Source: Mauremys mutica
Taxonomy: Eukaryota > Chordata > Testudines > Geoemydidae
NCBI RefSeq assembly: GCF_020497125.1
Contig: NC_059073.1
Span: 146,081,012-146,145,011 of the forward strand
Direction of reading: 5' to 3'
Length of the DNA: 64,000 nucleotides
Made by a program: the position numbers and the translations under genes. This document shows, in pieces, positions 34,326-46,125 of the stretch. A model generated the notes under the pieces. It searched no databases. It was not told the origin of the DNA and saw only the letters and a program-made list of their open reading frames with translations. How positions within the stretch are numbered: position 1 is the first letter of the stretch; each line of letters begins with the position of its first letter.

Positions 34326-36228
34326 CTGCAAGAGGAGTAAGTTTAGTGATACCTGACCTGTCACAAGAACCTCTCAGCAACCAGGGCTGATCTTACAAAG
34401 CCACTACCTAAACAGGGCAGATAAAGCCCCCATCTCAGCCAGCCTCCAGTGCCAAATAACTCACAGGAAGGTGTTTTAATTGCACAACACTATACCACAC
34501 AGGGAACTTTCTTCCTGGCTACCACTTCTAGCCAGGAAGCATGAGGACTGAAAGCAAATACATCAGAATCCTGACTAGAGTCTCTGCAGATACTATAGGC
34601 ATTATATGTTTTAAGTCTGAACCATTTTCCTCCTCCAGTTTCTCTTCAATTGGGGCAAGAGAAGGCTGACATGCTGAGCTTTGATAGAGATCCACAAAAA
34701 CACGAAGACTGACGCAACATGGAGGAAGCAAGCACAGGGCTCAGAGTATGGAAATCAGATTTAACTTGTCTTTAGCAAGTTGCTTCACCCATTTGCTCCA
34801 TTTTCCCACATGAACCCATATGATGACAGCATATTTAGTCAGCTCCTTCCTGGGAGAGCTGAGGGTTAGTTTGTGAAGTGTTGAACGTGTCATTTACCCT
34901 GACCACACTACAAAACCCTGAGCAGGAGGATCTGAGAGAGGCAGCTGATAAGAAGCCTTTTGAATACATAACAGCAATAAAATTAGAGATACTGGGTTCA
35001 GAAATAAGAGCATAATACACAAATGGGAGGGGGATTACTCTCAAATCTTGGTTCCAATCAGCTAGCTGCTAGACAGGTTGACCAGCCAGAGTCCAAGGGG
35101 CAGATCTAGGTTGCTGTGTATTCTGCTAAGACCACATAACAGCTCCTCCCAAGTGGTTGAAGCACAAGGGCCAAGATTTCCAAGAGTGACTAGTGATTTT
35201 GGGTGCTTGAGACCCCTTAAAGGGGCCTGATTTTTAGAGGGTGTGTGCTCAGCACTTAGGAGGAGTCTCAATTTGGGCACCCAAAAATCAGTCACTCAAT
35301 AGTAACAGAACACAACACTTTGAAAAAGTGTCCATGTTATGCAGGTCAGAGGACATGATCACAGTGGTTTCTTCTGGCCTTGGAATCTATGACAATCTTG
35401 GCTAAACTGTCACCTTTGACTTTGGGTCAAAACCAAGGAAGTCACAGCTTTGTGATTGTGAACCAGGAATCTCTTGGTGCCAACTGGCAAGGGGCATGGA
35501 GGTTACAATTGAGTCTGACTGTACATGGTAGCTCACCAAGAGAGCATCATAAAATAAAAGCCTATGTCACAATGCAACTGTAAATGTGTGTATACATAAC
35601 TCCTTGCATAGTATCCATATATACTGAAAATATGTTCTCAAAGAATAGCTAGGCACTGGTCACCGACAAAAGGTGAAAAGTTTTCTGTCAGACAAGAGAT
35701 GTTTACCTGTCTGCTTAAATTCAAATTAAGAATTACATGTTTCACAATGAGCCACCTATCACCAATCTGAACTGAATGCCAATGAAGGATTGTAAGAAGT
35801 GTCAAAGAGAAACTAACAGGAAGAGAACAAGTGTGTGTGTGGGGTGGGGAGGGGAGGAAAACCACCATATCACAGGTTTGTTCTTTGTGCCCCAAAACAG
35901 TAGAAGACACTTCCTAGGTGATAGATTCCAGCATAAGTGCACAACGAATTTGCTTCATGAAATTGGAATCTCAGCTAGTTTTGGCTGAAAAAGCTGGAGA
36001 GAAATTTGGGTGGAAAACTTCTTTAGACAAGACAGTAACTTGTCAAGTTTAGTCTTCAGAAAGAATCATATACTCTTTTATATGTAACCATTTCGCCAAC
36101 ATTTTTACTCAGTATCACTTGATTCTCTGTTCTTTATTCTTGTTTTCACTATAAATATAACTCAGTCCTGCGGTGCTAAGCTAAGAGGTGGCCCTGAGTT
36201 GACCCTGACAAGCTGGTGTGTCCTGTTC
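34326..36228. other. STARD7 intron 6, largely unclassified
   Basis: Contains a short CR1 3' end at about 35340-35390 (TTCTTCTGGCCTTGGAATCT) and, at 35170-35300, a miniature-element-like sequence (CCAAGAGTGACTAGTGATTT, GGCACCCAAAAATCAGTCAC). No exon. Confidence 0.4.
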
Positions 36229-36396
36229 CTTTGGGAATTCTGAGTGTTCAGTGGATGAGGGGCTGGACATTTCAGGGAACACTTGGAGCTCTCAGGTTGG
36301 TGCGTGCCTATTGCTACCGGTACATACAGCACAAGGCTTGTGGGGTCTGGAAGGCTGTACTTGTGCTGCCAGAGGCTGGTGGTTTCAGGGAGCTGA
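36229..36396 (+). repeat. Unclassified dispersed repeat, copy B
   Basis: Similar to 10423-10575 on the opposite strand; see that copy. Located within intron 6 of STARD7. Confidence 0.65.
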
Positions 36397-36696
36397 TCCA
36401 CAGCAGGCCCAGACAAGACTTCCTTATGCTAAAAGCAGCCAATTGTGCAGGGCCTCACAATCCTGGGTCCCGTCAGAGTGGTTTCTTGTCATTAGGGCTA
36501 GGCGAATCCACACAGCTCTCCCCTTGATACTTAGAGCTGGTATCCCTGGTGCAGCAGCTGCAGACCGCAGAGCTTTAGTCAGCACATTCAGTTACCACCT
36601 TTCAAAAAGAGCTCCTGTACTGACTCGGGTTCCACTGGGGAGGCCTTAACGACAGGTGACTGTTCCCCTGGTTTTCCAGGCTGGCCAGGAACTCAC

Positions 36697-36796
36697 CTCA
36701 TCGAATGTCTTGTGTGGTCGGATAACCATCTGGGATTCATAGGTTCGGACCCGCACGAACTCGGGATCTTCTGGGATGCCTGGGTGCTCCACTGCT
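36697..36796 (-). CDS. STARD7: STARD7 exon 6
   Basis: 100 nt, acceptor ATTCCAG/AGCAGT and donor GATGAG/GTGAGT. It encodes AVEHPGIPEDPEFVRVRTYE followed by SQMVIRPHKTFDE. It completes the arginine codon split from exon 5 and leaves in phase 0. The differences from mammals are conservative. Confidence 0.95.
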
Positions 36797-37019
36797 CTGG
36801 AATATACACAAGATGGGAAAGGGTATTTATAACCCTGGGTAACCCTTCCTGAGGTTAGCTTCAGACCTGGGTCTAAATGGACAGATGCTGACAGACTGTA
36901 CTAGTCATCACATATGATAAAATGTGGACTCTCTCCACAACGGTGAGAACCCAAGTTATTCTCAGAGAGCCTCTTGAAATTTTGCAGTCATTTAGAGAGG
37001 CTCCAACAGGCCATTTATA

Positions 37020-37165
37020 GTAATACCTAACTCACAGCGTTTTACAAAAGAGGGCAATATCATCCCTATTTTACTAATGGGGAAACTGAGGCAGGGACAT
37101 GAAGTGACTTGCCCAAGTTCACACAGCCAGTCTGTGGAAGAACAGGAAACTGACCTGCCCTATTA
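37020..37165 (-). repeat. MIR/CORE-type SINE remnant
   Basis: The minus strand carries the typical order: TGTGTGAACTTGGGCAAGTC, TGCCTCAGTTTCCCCATTAG, and TAAAATAGGGATGATATTGC. It sits in intron 5. Confidence 0.75.
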
Positions 37166-37959
37166 TCCACCCTGCCTCCCCTGCCATTGAGAAGGCATTT
37201 TAAAATAGTGTCTGTGTGTATATGAACCAGATATTGCTACGTATGTGACTAAAACACACACTAGATAGCCCTCTCCAGTATTCTCTCCTAACCCAGTGGT
37301 ATCCAGACACTGGGCTCTTCCTCACCATGCTAGATATGACAGAAGGGGTTCTGACAAGGGACATGAGAAGCCCTGGCCTTTCCAATTTTGGAGCCACATC
37401 CCCCTGTGAAGCTCTCATTCTTTCCTCCACTACTGGATCAAGAACATCGCTCATCCTTCAGCCAGCAGAGCAGAGGCCATTCCATGGACCACAAGGCAGG
37501 AGGCTTGCGCAGCCATAGCAGAATCCAAGCACCATGCCTGGGCCTTGTGCTCAGTCAGTTCCAGCTTCCTTCATGCCCTCCTCCCACAAGCATCCCACTC
37601 GCTCTCTCCTAATCCTGGAAAGACCTTCTCACTCCTCTTCAAAAATCTCAAAGCCCACTTCCTCCAAACAACCTCCTCCACATCAACATAACAAAGAAGT
37701 GGAACACGACGCACACAGTGCAAAAAGAATAACTTCTTGATCTGTCACCATCTAAACTTCCCTCACTCCCATGCCCTTGTCTGCCATCAAACCTAGATTG
37801 GACGTGCCTCACAGCAGGGACAGCGTTTGATGGTCTATGCAGCAAACGTCAATAGTGCTGTATAAAGGCAGGATGGTACATATCCATGTAATTAGAGACT
37901 ATATACTAGGGCATAGGCATAAGACTGAATTAAGGCTGCACTGAGGCTCTAGTGGAGAC

Positions 37960-38340
37960 ACTCTTTTGCCTTGCGCCCAAGTTGGAACCTTTCTGCACTG
38001 TCCCCCTCCCAGGCCTGTCCTTACCCATGGCTCCTTGTCTCTGTCTATTCTCCTCACCCCCTCCAGACTCTATCCCCAGCCTCCTTGCCCAGCTATTCCA
38101 GTTCTCCCCAGGCCCATCTTCTCCCCCCTCAATGGCCTCCAGTCCCTCTCTTCCCCCCCCCTCCACACACACTTCTCACTCCCACTGGCTCAGCCCCCTC
38201 CCTGCAGTCCCAGTCCCCACCCCTGTGCCAGCCTCCAGTCCCAGACTGTTCCCCCACCTCCACTTCAAAGCTTCTTGTTCCAGCCTACTCCCCCTCACCC
38301 CCCAGGTCCAGCTTTTCCCCTCTCCCCACCACATTTGAGT
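37960..38340. repeat. Pyrimidine-rich low-complexity tract
   Basis: C/T-rich plus strand with runs such as CCCCCCCCTCC, open in all three forward frames simultaneously. A composition effect in STARD7 intron 5, not a gene. Confidence 0.6.
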
Positions 38341-39141
38341 CATGTGGCTTACTCCTTCACACTAGCTGGGTGCCAGCATGAGGGTCATTGAAAGCTTGGG
38401 AGAAAGAAAGACTCCTTGCTCTCAGTTTTGGTGACCAGCCCTACCCTGGCACAAAGCTGCCAATAACGGGGAGAGTCCAGCTTCACTCCCTCCAGCCCAG
38501 GGCTACCGGGTATTGCTTAGTTATACTGTGGAGATGGCACAAGCAGAGCCTGGTCAGCACTACGAGCTGAAGATGCTGGAGCATGCACAGTGCACATCGA
38601 ATCTTCAGAGATTTTAGTTTACCAAAAAAATCAAAGAAGTGTCTCTACTGAGCATGTGTGAACTAAGATTTTTCAAAGAGTTACAACTTGGTCAAATAAG
38701 GGCAGATTGTCACAGGCTCAGCAAAAGGCACGTCCCTAATCTAAAGTCCACCCTTCCTGCCAAATTTCATGTCCCTCTTCCAAGATGCAGGAGCACAAGA
38801 GCTTTTCAAAGAACAGGTCATCAGAATTTAATATTACAAAACGTTTTTCCCAAGCCTCATTCTCAGAAACAGCGGAACCAGCACCAGTCTCATTCCAGAC
38901 ACCCAGCACAGCACAGCAAATTTGAAAACAAGGTCTTATACTGGGAAGTGTCAGACAAATTTAATGATTTATAGGCATGGCTGGCAGCACCTATAACAAC
39001 TCACTGACCCAGGTAAAAGCATGGCAAAGGCGCAAGGCCTACAAAAGAAACAATGCCAATGCTATCTTTGTCACAGTGACAGTGAGTCTAAGGACAACCC
39101 CATCCTCACACTACAAAGCTAGGTGTGACAGTGATCCATAC

Positions 39142-39224
39142 CGTGACACCAGCACCATCAGATTGTTTTCCTGGTCCACGTTGTACCGCCGAACATACAC
39201 GTAGTCCCGTGAATACATCGGGTA
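39142..39224 (-). CDS. STARD7: STARD7 exon 5
   Basis: 83 nt, acceptor TTTAG/TACCCG and donor GTCACG/GTATGG, phase 0 in and phase 2 out. It encodes YPMYSRDYVYVRRYNVDQEN followed by NLMVLVSR, a hallmark START segment. The short upstream intron (39225-39318, 94 bp) contains no repeat. Confidence 0.95.
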
Positions 39225-39318
39225 CTAAAGGAACAAAGACATGCAAGTCAGTCCCTTCTAACACCAGACAGGCCATAAGAAAGCCATGGGGGTGAGAGAG
39301 GAAGGAAGGAACACTCAC

Positions 39319-39429
39319 CGGGAAGTGAGTTACCCAGTGAATCACCTCCGAGCCAGTGGTCAGGTCTCTCTCAATCACATCCAGTTTGATGACCAGTGAA
39401 TCCCATTTCTTCCTGTACTCAGTGTCCAG
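39319..39429 (-). CDS. STARD7: STARD7 exon 4
   Basis: 111 nt, 37 whole codons, acceptor CTGTAG/CTGGAC and donor TTCCCG/GTGAGT. It encodes LDTEYRKKWDSLVIKLDVIE, then RDLTTGSEVIHWVTHFP, the central strands of the START domain lining the lipid cavity. Conservative changes relative to mammals (S for A, D for E, T for S) indicate purifying selection. It is separated from exon 5 by a 94-bp intron. Confidence 0.95.
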
Positions 39430-40130
39430 CTACAGAACAAGGGAAGAACATATGACAATTGTGTTATGGGGTGAAGCTGTAGCACGTTTCTTGTATAGTC
39501 GAAGTTATGGCTGGAGGAGGTACCCGTCTTCCCCACCTTATAAAGGCAGAAGAATGAGCAGTTCCTTATACTTACCAAAAATAAAAGACTGCTTTTGGGA
39601 GCCAGGGAGTATTACAGGAAGTTCCCCTAAGATACTCTTGCTGGGAAGAAACACACAGTGGCGGGGATGGCTACTGCAGCAGGGACACAGGACTTTATAG
39701 CTTTTCCCCTCTATAATGTTGCTTTGGGAAGCAGATGGTCTACTGAGGGGGACTGGGGATAGAAGGCCCTAGAGGTAGACTCTAGAGGCCTACGACAGAC
39801 CATCACACGGAAAACAATGTAGGCCAATACTAGAATCTTCTTGGTGACCCACTCTCATTCCACTTACACAGAAAAATGGTAAAATAAAAAACACTGCATC
39901 ACCTGTAGACAAACACTTTCACAAAATGATCACTCCAGATCTGACACCTCAGCCCTTGTCCTCAAAGAAAACCTGCACAACGCCTTCAAAATACGAGCTT
40001 GGGAGCTTAAATTCATAATTTTACTAGACATTAAAAAAAAATCAGTCTGAAGACATACATTGGATTTATGGCTTATTACAACAAGCTGTAGTCCACTAAA
40101 CCCCCCCCCCACTTTTTTGTTCTATGACAG

Positions 40131-40241
40131 CAGAGGTGTTAACAGGCTACTTCACTTTGAATTGTTTCTTACAATCTGTTAACTACTTATGCTAAACAAT
40201 CTGTTCCACCCTGTATTTAGCTGTGATACTAACCCCTGGTC
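40131..40241 (+). repeat. Left part of a turtle dispersed repeat split by transposons
   Basis: Contains GGTGTTAACAGGCTACTTCA, CTTATGCTAAACAATCTGTT and CACCCTGTATTTAGCTGTGA. The expected continuation (CACCTTTCCCAGACCTAAAG) is found at 44697 onward, 4.45 kb away. Confidence 0.6.
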
Positions 40242-40699
40242 TCTGCTACAGTTAGGCTGATAAGGCAGCTTACGTCAATCTAAGGCCTTGACAGTGTTGT
40301 TGACAAAACTTATGTCTATGATCAAAAATGCTATAAACAACATCACTATTGCACGTTCATACTACGTACCCTCTGTCAGCAGAGCAAGTCCACATTTGGT
40401 GCTTGCACTGACAGTGAGAGCAGTGCACTGTGGATAGCTATCGCACTGTGCTGCTCACCACCTTCTGCAGCTAGAACTTGTGGGAAGGTGGAGTGGATCG
40501 CAGCTCATCATGGGTGTGGGCTCAACGTCCCATGATGCATTATTTTGGGTCCCAGTATTTCCATGGTCTTCTGACTGTATTTTGTGGTATTTTTCAACAG
40601 CCCCCCGTTTACTGTGCGCCCATCTGTGTGCGAAGGGATGGATCCCACACTCCTCTCTACTGTTGTGGTCATGTGGTTATGAACACATCGCGGATGGAC

Positions 40700-41605
40700 A
40701 TACAATATAGCACAAGCTCCCAATCTGAACAGGAATCAGAGTTGCCTGACCTGCTGCGTGCCATAGAAAGAAACCACCATCAGATTACTTTTGGCATTCA
40801 CAGAGCAGCTGCACATAGTGGATTGGTGCTTTTGAGCTTGGAAAACAAGCACTGAGTGGTGGGACTGCATCATTATGCAGGTCTGGAATGACAAGCAGTG
40901 GCTGCAGAAAGCCATCTTCCTGGAACTATGTGTGTTGCTTGCTCCAGCCCTGCAGTGCAAGGATACCAAGATGAGAGGAGCCTGCTCGGTGGAGAAGCAT
41001 GTGGCGATGGCAGTATGGAAGCTGGCAACTCCATCCAGTTGGTTGCAAATCAGATTGGATTAGGAAAGTAGACTGTGGGGACTGCGTTAATGCAAGTGTG
41101 CAAGGCCATTAATTGCATCCTGCTATGAAGGACCGTGAAATGTGCATGACATAGTGAATGGTTTTGCAGAAATGGGATCCCCTAACTGTGCCAGGGTGAT
41201 AGATGGAATGCATATTCCCATTTTGGCCCTGGACGATCTTGCAAGGGAGTACATCGTAGAAAGGGGTACTTCTCCAGGGTATTGCAGGCTCTTGTTGATC
41301 ACTATGGGCATTTCACTGACATCAATGCGGGGTGGTCTGGGAAGGTTCATGACACAAGCATCTTAAGGAACACTGACTTGTACAGAAAGCTGAAAGCAGG
41401 GACTTTCTTTCCAGACCAGAAGATTCCAGTGGGGGACGATGAAATGCCCAGACTGACCCTGGGAGACCCAACGTACCCCTCACTCCCACGGCTCATGAAG
41501 CCTTACATGAGAAACCCGGACAGCAGAAAGGAGCGCGCCAACAGACTGCATAGGTGCAGAAAGACCATGGAATGTACATCTGGCAGATTAAAAACATGTT
41601 GGTGA
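40700..41605 (+). pseudogene. Harbinger transposase (HARBI1-like, DDE_Tnp_4) remnant
   Basis: The upstream helix-turn-helix region survives as VANQIGLGKSTVGTALMQVC (near 41043-41102). The DDE domain follows: first Asp in ARVIDGMHIPIL (about 41199), a frameshift near 41275, QALVDHYGHFTDINAGWSGK, VHDTSILRN, second Asp in LTLGDPTYPS (about 41458), and the Glu in MECTSGRLK (about 41574). All three catalytic acids are readable, but frameshifts and stops make it inactive. Confidence 0.85.
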
Positions 41606-43189
41606 TGCCTTTATGGCAGGTAAGATCTAAGTGAGGAAAACATTCCAACAGTCATAGCTGCCTGCTCCATAATCTTTGTGAGGCTAAGGGTGAAAGGTTT
41701 GCCTGGGGTGGAGTGCTGAGGCAGATCACCTGGCTGCTGGTTTTGGGCAGGCTGATACAAGGGCTATTAGAGGGGCACAACAGGGGGCAATTCGAATCAG
41801 GGAGGCTCTGAGGCAATGTTTTGATAACGAGAACCAGTAATGTGTATTTCTATACAGCAATCTGCCATGCTTCATTAATCGGAGTTTTGTTTGTTTACCT
41901 AATTCTTGACATGATTCCTAAGCAGGATTTGCAGTAAGCAAATGATTAAACTCAAGCCTATGTTTTACTACCAGTTGCAATCAATAGGTGTAGGGCACAA
42001 AGACTGGTTATCTTTCAGAGTGTGTTTTTATTAAACACCAATTAACACACCAAAAGGCTTGGTGGGAAGAGAGAGATCAGTGAAGGACAAGGTAAGCTCT
42101 CAGAGCTGGGCATACGTCCAACTACCATTTTGGAAGCTGTCTGAAGAGGTGGAGAGAACGGGATACCGAGATGTTCTGAAAAGTTGAAAGAAATGTATGG
42201 GAGGAGTTTGGGGAGGGCCTGGAAGACAGTTTGGCTGCATGGGGGAGAGCACGCATCTGTTCTGACTGCAGTGTGATTAGGGACTTCAGCATCTGTTTGC
42301 TCTTCCATGACTTATCATCTGCTCATAGGCCTTTTGAACGCATGCCTCATTCTTTCTGCCTCAGAGGATTGGAGCACCTTTCGGAACAGGTCTTCCTTGC
42401 TACGGCTTGGTTGCTTCCTTATCTGCCAGAGGTGCTCCCCCTGAAGGCCACATCTGCAGAAGCACAAGGAAAAATACACAGAAGCAAGATTGTTAGTTCA
42501 TGCACAGCACTGAATCATTACAGTAAAATACCCCTCTTGTAACATACCAATCACTTTCTCACTGACCCTTAGCAAGCACGCACCTTGCCAAACACAATAA
42601 ACGCAGTGAGTTTGGCTTGAGTGGGTGGGAGGCATTCAAGCTGCAGCAAAGAGTGTAGGTGATGTTTTAAGGGGATCAGTGCAGGGGAGTAGGGACAATA
42701 TTGTAGATTCTGCCACCATTTTCCTCAGGCAGGGGTCACTGAAGCAGATATCACTCCTGAGGGTAAGCAAGGACACTAGGGTGCATCTACTGCACATGTG
42801 CGCCTTCAGACTTGGTCCCTATGCTGCTCACCCGTGTGCCTCTTTGGTCCCTGAACAAGTGACTGCCAAGTGGCGTGGGAAATTTTCCTACAATGGGGGA
42901 CAGAACAAAGGAGCTCTGCCAAGGAACCTTCAGCAGAGGATTGGAGAGTACCTCCAAGAAAGTTTCCTAGAGATCTCTCTGGAGGATTCCTGTGAAATCT
43001 CAGTGTGCATCACACTGTTCCACCACACTGCTTAGCTGCGCAGGGTAACTTGGAACACGCTCAAACTCAGCTATCCTTGTACATTTCTATCCCTTCACCC
43101 ACTTCTCCAGTATACAAAGCAAAGGGCAGCTGCACGTCATATAACCAAGCAGCATCAACTCAAAAAGATCACTTACCGGTGTCTCCTCT

Positions 43190-43890
43190 CCTTCTTACTC
43201 GCTGGAAAGGGACTGCTGGGACTGGCTAGACACTTCCGGAGTGAAGAAGAGTTCCTGACTTGCCGCGCCACCTGACAAACAGCTGTGGGCTCCACATCGT
43301 CCTACAACTCCATCTCCTCATCCATGACTTCGTCCTTGGGGTTAGGTCTACTGTCTGCTGCCTCCAGCCCTGCCAAGGTACCCAGGGGACTACTGGCGGT
43401 GGGGTTGCGGTCAAGGATGGTGTTCAGCTCCTTAGAGAAGCAGCAGGTCTTCGGTACACCACCGGAGCGACAGTTTGCCTCCCTTGCCTTCTTGTATGCC
43501 TGCCTCAGCTCCTTTACCTTCGCTCTGCACTGCAGCGTCCTGATCGGAGCCCTTATCTCACACACCACAAGAAATCTCCCCGTAGGTATCCAAGTTCCTA
43601 CAGCTGGACTGCAGCTAGGACAGGACAGCCTCCTCTCCCTATATACACAGCAGATCCAACAGCTCTGCTATGGTCCAAGTGGGAGAGCGTTTGCTACTTG
43701 CAGCCACCTTGGTCAGCTGGGAAGATGCGAAGTGAGCTCTCCACACTGAGCAAACAGGAAGTAGAATTTCAAAAATTCCTAGGCCTTTAAAGGGGGATGT
43801 TTGCGTACCTGGCTGCAGGGCAGTGGAGTTCGAATTACTGACCAGAGAAGTCAGGATGGGCATTGTGGGACACCTCCTGGAGGCCATTTA
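43190..43890 (-). pseudogene. Harbinger Myb/SANT-like DNA-binding protein remnant
   Basis: The minus strand encodes SPTWTIAELLDLLCI (start of a Myb/SANT-like trihelix), an eroded middle, then VKELRQAYKKAREANCRSGG and a polar acidic tail ending DEVMDEEMEL. In PIF/Harbinger elements a Myb-like partner is encoded beside the transposase. Here the two are convergent. Interrupted by frameshifts. Confidence 0.75.
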
Positions 43891-44140
43891 CAGCAAACAA
43901 AACCAAAATGTGATGTCTACACTGATGCTGTCATTAAAACTTTGCTGCAAAAAGCTCTATGCCTCTTGTCAAGGTGGTTTTATTTTGTTGACAAAACAGG
44001 AGGGTTTTGTCAGCAAAAGTAGCATTGTAGTGTGTACACCCTCCACTGTTTTGTCAACAAAAGCTACACAATTTTTGTTGGCAAAAGGCAGACAAGGCCT
44101 AAGGCAGCTTATCTCGACCTAACTATGTCCGTGTCTACAC

Positions 44141-44452
44141 TACAGCCTTGCTCCCACTGAGGTAAGAGCCCTACTACACTGACATAACTGCATCTCCACG
44201 AGAGAGGCACGGGGCTTATGTCAATGTAGATAGGGCGACAGTGTCTGTGTAGACACTGCATTCCTTACGTCGGCTGTTGGCTGGCTTGTCAATTTCATGG
44301 CTCCTCTGGACGCTCTCCCGCTGACATAGTTACCGCCATTCATTGAGCTGCTTTTATTATGTTCATGAGAGAGATCTCTCCCAATGGCATAATGCAGCTA
44401 CGCAAGTGCCCTTACAGCTGTGCCGCTGAAAGCTTGTAAGTGTGGACATGGC
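44141..44452. mobile_element. Miniature DNA transposon adjoining the Harbinger remnant
   Basis: Left end GTGTCTACACTACAGCC; right end GCTTGTAAGTGTGGACATGG, roughly complementary. The internal sequence is unrelated to the transposase. No clean target duplication. Confidence 0.55.
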
Positions 44453-44692
44453 CTCAGTCGATGCAGTGCCAGTGTAGACACCGAGTTGCTTGCATCGATT
44501 GTTTCTGCCTTTCAGAAGCTATTCCACAATGCCCCACACTGACAGTTCAATCGGTGCAAGCGCTCCTGCTGAAGATGCGCACCGCTGACACAAGGAGCGT
44601 AGTGTGGACATGCAAAAGTAGTTTAATTACTGTGGTGGCTGTAAATCAATGTAACCTCAGGTCAATTTAACTTTGTAGTGTACACTTGCCCC
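44453..44692. mobile_element. Harbinger-related miniature element
   Basis: The right terminus TTTAATTACTGTGGTGGCTG...GTAGTGTACACTTGCCCC matches the outer end of the second Harbinger copy near 48370-48440 (TTTAATTACTACAGTGGCTG...CACTGTAGACTTGCCC). This indicates a non-autonomous relative mobilised by the same transposase. Confidence 0.65.
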
Positions 44693-44810
44693 CAGCACCT
44701 TTCCCAGACCTAAAGAGCAGCTCTGTGCAGATCAAAAGCTTCTCTTTCACCAACAGAAGTTGGTCCAATAAAAAACGATATTACTTCCCTCACCTTGTTT
44801 CTCTAATACT
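44693..44810 (+). repeat. Right part of the split turtle dispersed repeat
   Basis: CACCTTTCCCAGACCTAAAG, CACCAACAGAAGTTGGTCCA and ATATTACTTCCCTCACCTTG, the continuation of 40131-40241. Family class uncertain, possibly Penelope-like. Confidence 0.6.
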
Positions 44811-45155
44811 AGGTTGTGCCAGCAGTGAGGTGGGATATGAGAGCAGTGTGGGTTTAAAGGACAGGTTTGGCAGCATTAACAATTGCAACTCTGGATATTC
44901 TTGCTAGCCATATAAAATGTTCAAACCCTTTTTTGAATCTTGCCGAGTTTCTGGTCTCAACATCCTATAGCAGCAGGTTTCACAGTTTAATTATGCATTA
45001 TATGGAAAAGTATCTTTTATCCAGAATTCATGTCTCCTGAATCCAAATGCCATGCCCTATCTGCTGGACCAGGATGGCTACCATGGAGGAAAATAGAGTC
45101 AACTAGTTTAAGCAGCTCTATCTTGTCAACTATTTTTGATTCACCAGAGAAGACA

Positions 45156-45347
45156 TACACCTCTACATCGATATAACGCTGTCCTCAGGAGCCAAAAAAT
45201 CTTACTGTGTTATAGGTGAAGCTGCATTATATCAAACTGGCTTTGAGCCACCAGAGCACACAGCCCCCTGCCCCCAGAGCACTGCTTTACTGCGTTATAT
45301 CCGAATTCGTGTTACATCAGGTTGCGTTATATCGAGGTAGAGGTGTA
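45156..45347. mobile_element. Tc1/mariner-type miniature element
   Basis: 192 bp starting TACACCTCTACATCGATATA and ending TATATCGAGGTAGAGGTGTA, nearly perfect inverted repeats with TA at both edges, as expected for TA-targeting elements. A relative lies at 54039-54214. Located in STARD7 intron 3. Confidence 0.85.
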
Positions 45348-45709
45348 CCAGGTAATAAATGTGGGGAGGGAGCATGAGGTTCATACGAGGGATTTACTTA
45401 ATGACGGAGCCTAAAGAGATTACCAGCCAGACAAGGCATAAAGCTAACAGGAGGTAAGCAGAAGCTGTATACATATGTAAAGCCAAATAGGTCCACTGCC
45501 AGGTGAACTACAGTTGGATTGTTAATACAGAGCAAATCATCCCCCTGCAGGCATCACAACAAAGAAAGCCCTGGGACCTGCATGCAGTGGCTGCCACTTC
45601 TCTGCCCCTCCTATGTGGATGTTCTGTTAAATGCTGTGGGTAGAGTGGTATTTTATTTCCACCACATCATGCATCCTGGAATTAGAGATATGGGCCCAGA
45701 AACACTCAC

Positions 45710-45759
45710 CTGCACATTGAAGAACTGCCTGGGAGTCACATCTGTATATGTCCCAAAGA
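45710..45759 (-). CDS. STARD7: STARD7 exon 3
   Basis: A 50-nt exon (acceptor ACTGCAG/TCTTTG, donor GTGCAG/GTGAGT) encoding VFGTYTDVTPRQFFNVQ once the split valine codon is joined to exon 2. This is the beginning of the START fold's second structural block and is essentially invariant in the family. It leaves in phase 0. It lies 366 bp from exon 2. Confidence 0.95.
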
Positions 45760-46125
45760 CTGCAGTAAAGGGAAACAAAAGAGTCTTGAGACCACAGATA
45801 TAAGCCAGTTTGTATCTCAGTTCAATGGGATCACATGGGAAAGGTCTTTTCCAGAAGCTGCTATCAGGGCTGGAATCACACTACAGAGGGGAGGAGAGGC
45901 CGTGACTGGAGAGGGACAATATGGGGGAGGATAGAGATTCCAGTGAAAAGCTGGGAGAGGGAGCAGCGTGATGTCGGGAGAGGAAGAAGGAAGTAGGTTT
46001 TAGGACAGGCCACACTGAATTTTTGCTCAGCATTTAAGAGCCAGGCACACCATGCAGCATCTGAACAGGCATCATACCATGACTGACAACACACATGGTT
46101 AGGCAAGGGGGAATGGAGGAATTAC

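Larger units (their letters stand above)
40242..44140 (+). mobile_element. PIF/Harbinger DNA transposon remnant (two-gene)
   Basis: Left end region GCTACAGTTAGGCTGATAAG then GCAGCTTACG. The right end, reverse complemented, reads CATAGTTAGGTCGAGATAAG then CTGCCTTAGG, so the two form imperfect terminal inverted repeats. It contains a transposase remnant on plus (40700-41605) and a Myb/SANT-like gene remnant on minus (43190-43890), the two-protein arrangement of Harbinger elements. It lies in STARD7 intron 3. Boundaries are approximate. Confidence 0.8.

Noticed and set aside
37952..38391. Three overlapping 128-141 aa frames
   Set aside because: All three forward frames are open through a pyrimidine-rich tract, which is a composition effect.
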